NCBI GenBank assembly: GCA_964625745.1
Contig: CAZVCJ010000202.1
Coordinates: 1-6,972, forward strand
Source: CAZVCJ01 sp964625745
GTDB taxonomy: Bacteria > Chloroflexota > Anaerolineae > VGOG01
Direction: 5' to 3'
DNA: 6,972 nucleotides
Under the pieces are notes generated by a model. It searched no databases. It was not told the origin of the DNA and was given only the letters and a program-made list of their open reading frames with translations. Positions 1 to 5,380 of the stretch are shown here, in pieces. Numbering within the stretch: the stretch's first letter is position 1; every line of letters begins with the position of its first letter. The position numbers were made by a program, and so were the translations under genes.

Positions 1-552
1 GACGTGGACCCGGAGAAGGTGGCGGAGGCCAGCCGGACGCTGCCCAATATCCACCTGGCTCCAGCGGAGAAGTTGCCCTTCCCCGACGGCTTCTTCGATG
101 TGGTGCTCCTGCACGAGGTCATCGAGCACGTCGAGGACGATCGCCAGGCCATCCACGAGGCTCATCGGGTGATCAAGCGGGGAGGGCGCATGGTCATCTT
201 CGCTCCCAACCGTCTCTACCCCCTGGAGACCCACGGCATCTTCTGGCGCGGAAAGTACCGCTTCGGCAACATCCCGCTGGTCAACTACCTGCCGGATTTC
301 CTGCGGCGGCAGTTTTGCCCCCACGTGCGGGCTTACACGAGAGGCGACATGCGGCGGCTGTTCGAGGGTCTCGACGTTGAAATCATCGTGCACACCCAAA
401 TCTACCCTGGCTACGATAAAATCGCGGCCCGCCGCCCGAGGATGGGGGGCTTTTTGCGCCGGCTCACTTACGCTCTGGAAAGCACCCCGCTGCGAGCCTT
501 TGGACTATCGCACTTTGTGGTGGTGGGGAAGGGACAACGGACTGTGGATTGA
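1..552 (+). CDS. Class I SAM-dependent methyltransferase, C-terminal part (5' end outside window)
   Basis: The frame is open from base 1 (Asp-Val-Asp-Pro...) and stops with TGA at 550-552, giving 183 residues of a longer protein. A GTG at base 4 could be read as a start, but it lies inside the fold, so I treat the gene as cut by the window edge. What remains looks like a Methyltransf_11-type domain: AEKLPFPDGFFDVV (motif II region, residues about 22-35), then EVIEHVED (about 39-46), then AHRVIKRGGRMVIFAPN, the usual strand-helix-strand segment. The glycine-rich SAM-binding motif I would lie upstream and cannot be checked. The tail NYLPDFLRRQFCPHVRAYTRGDMRRLF resembles methyltransferases found in cell-surface glycan clusters, but the substrate is unknown. 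There is no signal peptide or membrane segment in the visible part, so it is probably cytosolic. The antitoxin gene follows after 31 bases on the same strand. The fold is secure; the substrate is not. Confidence 0.88.
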   Translation, partial: DVDPEKVAEASRTLPNIHLAPAEKLPFPDGFFDVVLLHEVIEHVEDDRQAIHEAHRVIKRGGRMVIFAPNRLYPLETHGIFWRGKYRFGNIPLVNYLPDFLRRQFCPHVRAYTRGDMRRLFEGLDVEIIVHTQIYPGYDKIAARRPRMGGFLRRLTYALESTPLRAFGLSHFVVVGKGQRTVD

Positions 553-583
553 CGGATCAACCAACTTGGACTGAGAGCGTGTG

Positions 584-835
584 ATGAGAGTTTCTATTTC
601 TAAAGCCAAGAGCGATTTCTCCGAGTTGCTCAAGCGTGCACAGAGGGAGCCGGTGATCGTAACCTGCCGGGGGGAGCCCGACGCAGTGATCCTGTCCATT
701 GACGAATATGAGCGCCTGCGGCGACTACGGGCCTATTTGAGCATGGTACGCCTCTCCCGCGAACTGGAGAGGGCCGGCGTGACTGCCACCGAACTATATG
801 AGGCCTCCAGAAAGGACCACGAGGACAGGTCATGA
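584..835 (+). CDS. Phd/YefM-family antitoxin
   Basis: An 83-residue protein beginning MRVSISKAKSDFSELL, the standard N-terminal DNA-binding and dimerisation pattern of Phd/YefM antitoxins. It continues with PVIVTCRGEPDAVILSIDEYERL, the strand-turn-strand and helix of that fold. The charged C-terminal part (RELERAGVTATELYEASRK) would be the toxin-wrapping tail. In this family the antitoxin neutralises the toxin and represses its own promoter. I chose ATG 584 because a weak GAGAG (573-577) stands 6 bases upstream; the in-frame GTG at 581 would be only 3 bases away and remains an alternative. The stop TGA (833-835) overlaps the ATG of a PIN-type toxin gene (832-834), the typical translational coupling of such pairs. 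That toxin is broken, so this antitoxin appears to be orphaned. Family call is firm; whether it is still active is unknown. Confidence 0.85.
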   Translation: MRVSISKAKSDFSELLKRAQREPVIVTCRGEPDAVILSIDEYERLRRLRAYLSMVRLSRELERAGVTATELYEASRKDHEDRS

Positions 836-972
836 TTGTTGATGCCAGCGTGGTGCTGAGCAGTCAAGGATCGCCTGCCCTGGGTTCCCTTGGGGCGGCC
901 CCGCCGGATACGCATCGTTCAGGTACTTATCCAGGCGAGGCAACGCCTCCTCAGTCGTCTGCCCCCAAATGA
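832..972 (+). pseudogene. Remnant of a VapC-like PIN-domain toxin gene
   Basis: The frame starts with ATG 832, overlapping the antitoxin stop as ATGA, and reads MIVDASVVLS. This is the canonical first beta-strand of VapC/PIN ribonucleases, with the first metal-binding aspartate at residue 4. From codon 11 it reads SQGSPALGSLGAAPPDTHRS and on to a TGA at 970-972. That stretch is proline- and glycine-rich, has no PIN character, and leaves a 46-residue product against about 130 for the family. The other conserved acidic residues of the nuclease are absent, and I see no continuation in the other two plus frames. I infer a deletion or replacement with its junction near base 861. A fast-diverged or unrelated small coupled protein is possible but less likely. 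Confidence 0.62.
890..967 (-). pseudogene. Possible fragment of a MutS2 Smr-region coding sequence
   Basis: Read on the minus strand from 967 to 890 the sequence gives WGQTTEEALPRLDKYLND followed by AYPAGPPQ. This resembles the start of the Smr domain of MutS2 proteins, where a pattern like (V)EEALxxLDxxLDDAxLAGLxxV precedes the HGKGTG motif. The HGKGTG motif itself is not present: after PPQ the frame reads GNPGQAILD. Neither end looks like a gene boundary, and the fragment runs antisense to the toxin remnant. If real it is a displaced scrap of about 25 codons with no function as a protein. The match is from memory of the family, so chance resemblance cannot be excluded. Confidence 0.33.
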
Positions 973-977
973 TCCCC

Positions 978-1044
978 GGCACAAAAACGAGGCAGCCCTT
1001 CCAACCTGTTCGAGGGACAGGCTGGAAGGGCTGCCTCTTGTGCC
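978..1044 (-). terminator. Rho-independent terminator of the GH4 operon
   Basis: The arms 989-1008 and 1018-1037 are complementary over 20 positions with one exception (1004/1022), which becomes a G-U wobble only in the minus-strand transcript. The loop is 9 bases. In the minus direction the stem is followed by G and then five U (983-987). The stem starts 23 bases after the TGA of the last GH4 gene. A further 7 base pairs (978-984 with 1038-1044) can extend the stem around a 4-base bulge. In the plus direction the stem is followed only by TTGTGCCC, so termination should be mainly of minus-strand transcripts. Confidence 0.87.
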
Positions 1045-1060
1045 CTTTCGGCCCCAGATG

Positions 1061-2458
1061 TCACCGATAGGTCGGCAACCAGTCGCCGTGCGCCTCAATC
1101 AGGTCGTCCACCAGACTCCAGATCTGATCCAGGTCCAGTTCGGCGGCGGTGTGGGGGTCGAGCATGGCGGCGTGGTAGATGTGCTCTCGTTTGTGGGTCA
1201 GGGCCGCTTCCACCGTCAGCGCCTGCACGTTGATGTTGGTCTGCATCAGCGCGGCCAGGTGCGGGGGCAGGGCACCGATGCGGGTGGGTTGCACGCCGTT
1301 CTTGTCCACCACACACGGAACTTCCACGATGCAGCCTGGGGGCAGGTTGTCAATCAGACCACGGTTGGGCACATTGCCGTAGACCACGCGGGGCGTGCCA
1401 GTCTCCACGCTGTGGATGATCAGCGGGGCATATTCGCCGCTCACCCTCAGTTCAAATATCTCTTCAATGAAATGGGCGGGTATGACGGTGCTCTCCAATG
1501 CCTTGCGAGCGCTCTCCAACATCTCAGGCGTGACCTCTGTGATGGAGATGTCGGGGTCCTCCAGGCTCTCCTGCATAACCTCCCATATATTCATTTGAGC
1601 TTCACAACGCCGAAGGTATTCATCCAGCGGAACGTTGAAGCGCTCAAGCAGGTCGGGGCGATCCCGCTTGATGAACCAGGGCACGTATTCGGCAAAGTGC
1701 TCGCTGGACTCGGTGACGAAATAGCCCAGGCGGGTGAGCATCTCGTAGCGCACCAGGTTCCAGTCGGGCACCCGGCCCTCCTCCACCACCTGGCGGATGC
1801 GCGGGTAGAGGTCCTCGACGCCGTCCTCTGTCTTGCGCTCGAAGCGCAGGTAGAAGGCCATGTGATTGATGCCCGCGCACAGGTAGTTGATCTCCTCCAG
1901 CGGCACGCCGATGTCGTAGGCCAGTTGTGCCGCCGTGCCCTGGACACTGTGACACAACCCCACTGTCTTGACCTTGCTGGCCCGGCTGATGGCCCAGCAG
2001 TTCATGGCCATCGGGTTGACGTAGTTCAGGAAAGTAACGCCAGGGCACAGGTTTTGCATGTCGTGGCATACATCCAGCAGGACGGGGATGGTGCGCAGGG
2101 CGCGCATGATGCCACCAATGCCTGACGTATCGCCAATCGTCTGACGCAGGCCGTATTTCTTGGGAACTTCGAAGTCAACCACTGTGCCCGGCTTATAACC
2201 AGCCACCTGGAACATGCTGATGGCATAATCTGCGCCATCCAGAGCTGCCCGGCGGTCGGTGGTGGCTTCGATGGTGGGGTGAGCATCCAGGGCCTGGGCT
2301 ACTTTGTGGGCCACGACCTCCGAGGTGCGCAGGCGTTTCTCATCAATGTCGTGCAGGCTAATGGTGGAGTTAGCCAGCTCAGGAAAGCTCAGGATGTCAA
2401 CTAGCAGACGCTTGGCGAAAACGGTGCTGCCAGCTCCGATGAAGGTGATTTTGGGCAT
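1061..2458 (-). CDS. melA: GH4 alpha-galactosidase, MelA type (third gene of the operon)
   Basis: A 465-residue cytosolic enzyme with no signal peptide. Family GH4 enzymes need NAD+ and a divalent metal, usually Mn2+, and cleave by transient oxidation at C3 rather than by two-acid hydrolysis. MelA members release galactose from melibiose- or raffinose-type sugars. Visible motifs: IGAGSTVF for NAD binding (7-14), GDTSG (109-113), LRTIPV (121-126), NYVNPM (145-150), GLCHSVQGT (167-175) with presumed metal ligand Cys169, and GINH with presumed ligand His199. GYFVTESSEHFAEY (245-258) holds the Tyr that is probably the catalytic base. The C-terminal half (VPLDEY, LAALMQTNINVQ, YHAAMLDPHTAA, HGDWLP) is very like enterobacterial MelA. 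Residues about 295-335 form a longer segment than in the two neighbours, and the motif before the last domain reads SGEY. The start fits the conserved MPKITFIGAG; an AGGAAGGAG lies 13 bases upstream (2472-2480). Alpha-galactosidase is likely; related alpha-glycoside activity is possible. Confidence 0.88.
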   Translation of the reverse strand: MPKITFIGAGSTVFAKRLLVDILSFPELANSTISLHDIDEKRLRTSEVVAHKVAQALDAHPTIEATTDRRAALDGADYAISMFQVAGYKPGTVVDFEVPKKYGLRQTIGDTSGIGGIMRALRTIPVLLDVCHDMQNLCPGVTFLNYVNPMAMNCWAISRASKVKTVGLCHSVQGTAAQLAYDIGVPLEEINYLCAGINHMAFYLRFERKTEDGVEDLYPRIRQVVEEGRVPDWNLVRYEMLTRLGYFVTESSEHFAEYVPWFIKRDRPDLLERFNVPLDEYLRRCEAQMNIWEVMQESLEDPDISITEVTPEMLESARKALESTVIPAHFIEEIFELRVSGEYAPLIIHSVETGTPRVVYGNVPNRGLIDNLPPGCIVEVPCVVDKNGVQPTRIGALPPHLAALMQTNINVQALTVEAALTHKREHIYHAAMLDPHTAAELDLDQIWSLVDDLIEAHGDWLPTYR

Positions 2459-2459
2459 G

Positions 2460-2495
2460 TTAGCTATTGGACTCCTTCCTATGTGTGATAGCTAA
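2460..2495 (-). promoter_or_regulatory. Inverted repeat enclosing the ribosome binding site of the third GH4 gene
   Basis: TTAGCTAT at 2460-2467 and ATAGCTAA at 2488-2495 are a perfect 8-base inverted repeat. The 20-base loop contains the AGGAAGGAG Shine-Dalgarno sequence (2472-2480), and the arm next to the gene ends one base before the ATG. In the mRNA this would hold the binding site in a loop; as DNA it could be an operator or a recombination scar. The stem is AU-rich and weak, so a role is only a possibility. Confidence 0.4.
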
Positions 2496-2501
2496 ACCGT
2501 A

Positions 2502-3830
2502 CTACACTTCAAAGTGCTTGAACTGAGGCAGGTGGCCCCGGTTTTGCTGGAACATTTCGTTGACCATTTGCTTGATCTCGGCCAGCGAGAGGACAGATGC
2601 GGTCAACGGATCGAAGGCGATGGCCTGGAAGACCAGCCGGGGGTCGCCAGTGAGAGCGGCTTCGACCGCCATCTCCTCAATGGAGGCGCTCAGGTTGGTT
2701 AGCAGTGCGCATTGGGGCGGCAACGCGCCCACTTGCACGGGGCTTAACCCCTTGCGACTGGCCCAAACCGGCACTTCCACGCAAGCGTTCTCAGGCAGGT
2801 TGGTTACCAGGCTCGCGTTGGGCACATTGCCATTGAACTCGAAGGGTTCACCCCCCATCAGCGCGTTGATGATGTAGGCTGCGTATTCGTGTCCCCGCTC
2901 CAGCGAAATGGACGTGTCGTCGGCGAACCACTTTTTTGCCTCGTCACGCCAGTTATCCTCGCGCTTCTGATATTCCTTGAGGATGTAGGCGTGCTCGCCG
3001 GGATTCCATCCGGTGCCGTGGGTGCAGTACTTCTCGATCAGATCAGGCCGCTTGCGGAACCACCAGTTGTACTCGGAGTTGTGACCGCTGGACTCGGTCA
3101 CGTAATAATCGAGGTGGAGGAACATCTCGTTGCGCACGATCTCTTCGTTATAGATCTCTGGATTCCCAGTAATGGCCCTGCGGATGAGGGGGTACGCATC
3201 TTTGCCATTCCACTCAAACTTCAGGTACCAGGCCAGATGATTGATGCCGGCACAGGTATAGGTGATCTCTTCCATAGGCGCATCGATCCAACGAGCCAGC
3301 ATCATCGCTGTGCCCTGGACACTGTGGCACAGCCCGGTGAGGCGGATACTGGTTGCCCGCTGCATGGCGCGGCAAAGCATGGCCATGGGATTGGTATAGT
3401 TGAGCATGGTGGCGTCGGGACAGTAGCGCTCCATGTCATGGGCGATGCCCAGCATCACCGGGATGGTACGCAGCGCTCGGAAGATGCCTGATGGGCCACG
3501 GGTATCGCCGATGTTGATATCCACCCCGTATTTCTTGGGGATCTCGATGTCGTGACGCCACACGTCCGTCGCCCCGGCCAGGATGGTGATCAGCACTACA
3601 TCTGCATCCTTCAGGGCCTCCCCCCGGTCCATGGTTGCCTCCACTGTGGCCGGATAATTGCCCAGGTCCACAATTTTCTGGACAGACCTCTGAGCGAAGT
3701 CCAGGCGTTCGGCGTCAATGTCCATCAAGGCCAGCGTAGCGTCTTGCAACAGGGGGAAGGTCATGAGGTCCCTGGCCAGTTTACGAGTGAATTCCAAACT
3801 TCCTGCACCGATGAACGCAATTTTAGTCAT
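2502..3830 (-). CDS. GH4 family glycosidase, alpha-galactosidase-like (second gene of the operon)
   Basis: A 442-residue cytosolic protein. The open frame extends to 3899, but the start is taken at ATG 3830: it gives the conserved MTKIAFIGAGS and has AAGGAG 6 bases upstream, and the longer version would run into the preceding gene. Motifs: IGAGSLEF for NAD binding (7-14), GDTRGPSG (108-115), RTIPV (121-125), NYTNPMA (144-150), GLCHSVQGT (166-174) with Cys168 as presumed Mn2+ ligand, GINH with His198, and DYYVTESSGHNSEY (241-254). CHSV is the signature I associate with MelA-like alpha-galactosidases in GH4. It differs from the third gene in having SSGHxSEY rather than SSEHFAEY and an RGHEY motif near residue 312, so it belongs to a different subgroup and may prefer another alpha-galactoside or alpha-glucoside. 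It follows the first GH4 gene by 25 bases and precedes the third by 43. Family is certain, substrate inferred. Confidence 0.87.
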   Translation of the reverse strand: MTKIAFIGAGSLEFTRKLARDLMTFPLLQDATLALMDIDAERLDFAQRSVQKIVDLGNYPATVEATMDRGEALKDADVVLITILAGATDVWRHDIEIPKKYGVDINIGDTRGPSGIFRALRTIPVMLGIAHDMERYCPDATMLNYTNPMAMLCRAMQRATSIRLTGLCHSVQGTAMMLARWIDAPMEEITYTCAGINHLAWYLKFEWNGKDAYPLIRRAITGNPEIYNEEIVRNEMFLHLDYYVTESSGHNSEYNWWFRKRPDLIEKYCTHGTGWNPGEHAYILKEYQKREDNWRDEAKKWFADDTSISLERGHEYAAYIINALMGGEPFEFNGNVPNASLVTNLPENACVEVPVWASRKGLSPVQVGALPPQCALLTNLSASIEEMAVEAALTGDPRLVFQAIAFDPLTASVLSLAEIKQMVNEMFQQNRGHLPQFKHFEV

Positions 3831-3836
3831 CAAAGG

Positions 3837-3842
3837 CTCCTT
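3837..3842 (-). promoter_or_regulatory. Ribosome binding site fixing the start of the second GH4 gene
   Basis: The minus strand reads AAGGAG here, 6 bases before ATG 3830. It lies inside the 25-base gap after the TAG of the first GH4 gene (3856-3858). It supports the short form of the protein over the open extension to 3899. Confidence 0.8.
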
Positions 3843-3855
3843 TTGATTTGAGTTT

Positions 3856-5184
3856 CTAGAACTGGGGCAACCACTGGCTCTGCGCCACCAACAGTTCATC
3901 CACCATTGAGCGGATCTGGGACAGGGTACACACAGCGGCGGTCAGCGGGTCGAGCATGACAGCATGGTAAACTGCCTCAGTGTCACCGGTCAGAGCAGCC
4001 TCGACGATGAGTTCCTGCACGTTGACGTTGGTGCGGTTGAGGGCGGCCAGTTGGGTAGGCAGCGCGCCGACAGCCGTGGGCTGAACACCGTTGCCGTCCA
4101 CCAGGCACGGCACTTCCACGCAGCACCCCTGGGGCAGATTGTCAATCAGGCCCCAGTTGGGCACGTTGCCATTGATGCGCACCGCTTGGTTGGTCTCCAT
4201 CGCCTCGATGATGTAGGAGCTATACTCGTGGGTGCGCTGGGTGGGCAGGGACTTGACGCCTTCCAGCAGTTCCTGATATTCTTTCTGAGCCTCTGCAAAA
4301 GCCTCGATGCAGTGGCGCAGATAGCCGCCTGTGCGGCCAAAGTCGAACCAGTAGTTGACCTCGTCCTTGAGACGCGGCACCAGGTCGTCGTTCACCATCC
4401 GGGCGTTTTTGCGGAAATAGGGCAGGTACTCGCTGGCGTGGCCGCTGGATTCGGTGACAAAGTAGCCAAAGTGCTTCATCAGCTCGATGCGCACCGGCTC
4501 CTGGGCGTAGACCTCCGGCCGCCCGATGGCCTCCCAGATCAGCGGGTAGAGGTCCTCCTTGCTCCGGCGGAACTCCAGAAACCAGGCCTGATGGTTGATG
4601 CCGGCACAGAGATAGACCACTTCGTCGTAGGGCACACCGATCCACTCAGCCAGCATCTCGCTGGTGCCCTGCACGCTGTGGCACAGGCCCACGTGAGGGC
4701 GACCGGTGGCTACATCCACGGCCCAACAGTTGGCCGCCATCGGGTTGACGTAGTTGAGCAGCAGCGCGTCCGGCGCGAGGTCATCCATGTCTTGGCCCAG
4801 GTCAATCAGCACCGGAATAGTGCGCAATCCTCGGAAGACGCCGCCCGGCCCCAGCGTGTCGCCCACGCACTGCTCCACGCCGTAGCGTTGGGGGATCTCG
4901 ATATCCAGGGCGTAGGCATCCAGCCCACCCTGCTGGAAGGTGGTGATCACGTAATCGGCATCTCGCACGGCCTCCCGTCGGTCGGTGGTGGCTTCCACCT
5001 GGGCCTTTAACCCACGCTGGTCAATAATCGCCTGGACCAAATCGTGAGCCTGAGCCAACCGCTCAGGGTCAATGTCCATCAGGGCGATAGTGCTCTCTTG
5101 CAATGCTGGCGTCAGCAGGATGTCGCTACTCAGATTGCGGGTGAAGACGACGCTGCCGGCGCCGATCAGGGTGATTTTCGGCAT
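3856..5184 (-). CDS. GH4 family glycosidase, alpha-galactosidase-like (first gene of the operon)
   Basis: A 442-residue cytosolic protein from ATG 5184; a TTG codon directly before it (5187) is in frame, but ATG has the better spacing to GGAG (7 bases). Motifs: IGAGSVVF for NAD binding (7-14), GDTLGPGG (108-115), RTIPV (121-125), NYVNPMAANCWA (144-155), GLCHSVQGT (166-174) with presumed metal ligand Cys168, GINH with His198, and GYFVTESSGHASEY (240-253), whose Tyr241 is probably the catalytic base. Later come RTHEY near 317, NGNVPNWGLIDNLPQGCCVEVPC (338-360) and LDPLTAAV. It shares SSGHxSEY and length with the second gene, while the NVPNWGLIDNLPQGC block is closer to MelA, so it looks intermediate between the two neighbours. 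Family knowledge predicts NAD+/Mn2+-dependent cleavage of an imported alpha-galactoside. It is the promoter-proximal gene of the three; upstream on the same strand is the pentapeptide-repeat gene, 195 bases away. The exact sugar is not determined. Confidence 0.88.
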   Translation of the reverse strand: MPKITLIGAGSVVFTRNLSSDILLTPALQESTIALMDIDPERLAQAHDLVQAIIDQRGLKAQVEATTDRREAVRDADYVITTFQQGGLDAYALDIEIPQRYGVEQCVGDTLGPGGVFRGLRTIPVLIDLGQDMDDLAPDALLLNYVNPMAANCWAVDVATGRPHVGLCHSVQGTSEMLAEWIGVPYDEVVYLCAGINHQAWFLEFRRSKEDLYPLIWEAIGRPEVYAQEPVRIELMKHFGYFVTESSGHASEYLPYFRKNARMVNDDLVPRLKDEVNYWFDFGRTGGYLRHCIEAFAEAQKEYQELLEGVKSLPTQRTHEYSSYIIEAMETNQAVRINGNVPNWGLIDNLPQGCCVEVPCLVDGNGVQPTAVGALPTQLAALNRTNVNVQELIVEAALTGDTEAVYHAVMLDPLTAAVCTLSQIRSMVDELLVAQSQWLPQF

Positions 5185-5191
5185 CAAAACT

Positions 5192-5200
5192 CTCCTTTCC
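5192..5200 (-). promoter_or_regulatory. Ribosome binding site of the first GH4 gene
   Basis: The minus strand reads GGAAAGGAG. The GGAG core ends 7 bases before ATG 5184 and only 4 before the alternative TTG 5187, which favours ATG. A second AAGGAG occurs a little further upstream, inside the repeated decamer at 5201-5210. Confidence 0.72.
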
Positions 5201-5380
5201 GCTCCTTGATGGTCTCCCCTTTGGGTGTTGCAACTGTGTCATTGCGAGCGACCGCAGGGAGCGAAGCAATCTCCCTCATTGCGGGCTGGGGATTGCTTCG
5301 TCACTTCGTTTCTCGCAATGACAGGCAAAAACCCTTCAGGGAGCAGCCACACTCTGCGGGGAGACTACCAGCTCCTTGAT
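5201..5380. mobile_element. Candidate small non-autonomous insertion with flanking direct repeats
   Basis: The decamer GCTCCTTGAT occurs at 5201-5210 and again at 5371-5380. Between them the 160 bases 5211-5370 start with GGTCTCCCC and end with GGGGAGACTACCA. These match as inverted termini if a 3-base gap is allowed; GTCTCCCC 5212-5219 and GGGGAGAC 5358-5365 match perfectly. This is the layout of a target-site duplication around a miniature element with imperfect ends. No coding capacity is seen inside. One decamer copy includes the first base of the plus-strand TCA that encodes the pentapeptide stop codon. Chance repeats are possible, so this is a hypothesis. Confidence 0.35.
5237..5323. 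repeat. Dispersed palindromic repeat of the CATTGCGAG type
   Basis: TGTCATTGCGAG (5237-5248) and CTCGCAATGACA (5312-5323) are perfect 12-base inverted ends. An inner perfect pair, CGAAGCAATC (5262-5271) and GATTGCTTCG (5291-5300), lets the whole 87 bases fold into one long interrupted hairpin. Elements built from CATTGCGAG and GAAGCAATC units are familiar from intergenic regions of many bacterial genomes, where they recur in large numbers. It lies in the leader of the GH4 operon and could affect transcript stability or readthrough from the pentapeptide gene. Confidence 0.8.

Noticed and set aside
890..2125. A 411-codon open frame on the plus strand
   Set aside because: It is antisense to the MelA-like gene, with no family motifs, a composition explained by the complementary codons, and a passage straight through the terminator hairpin.
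3831..3899. N-terminal extension of the second GH4 protein (23 extra residues)
   Set aside because: It overlaps the end of the first GH4 gene, and the conserved MTKIAFIGAG start has its own ribosome binding site.
3964..5010. A 348-codon open frame on the plus strand
   Set aside because: It mirrors the first GH4 gene; its His/Val/Gln-rich translation is typical of antisense frames of GC-rich genes, and no ribosome binding site or domain is seen.
5325..5345. Possible terminator after the pentapeptide gene (CCCTGAAGGG followed by five T on the minus strand)
   Set aside because: The stem is only three base pairs around a four-base loop, too weak to support a terminator call despite the T-run.
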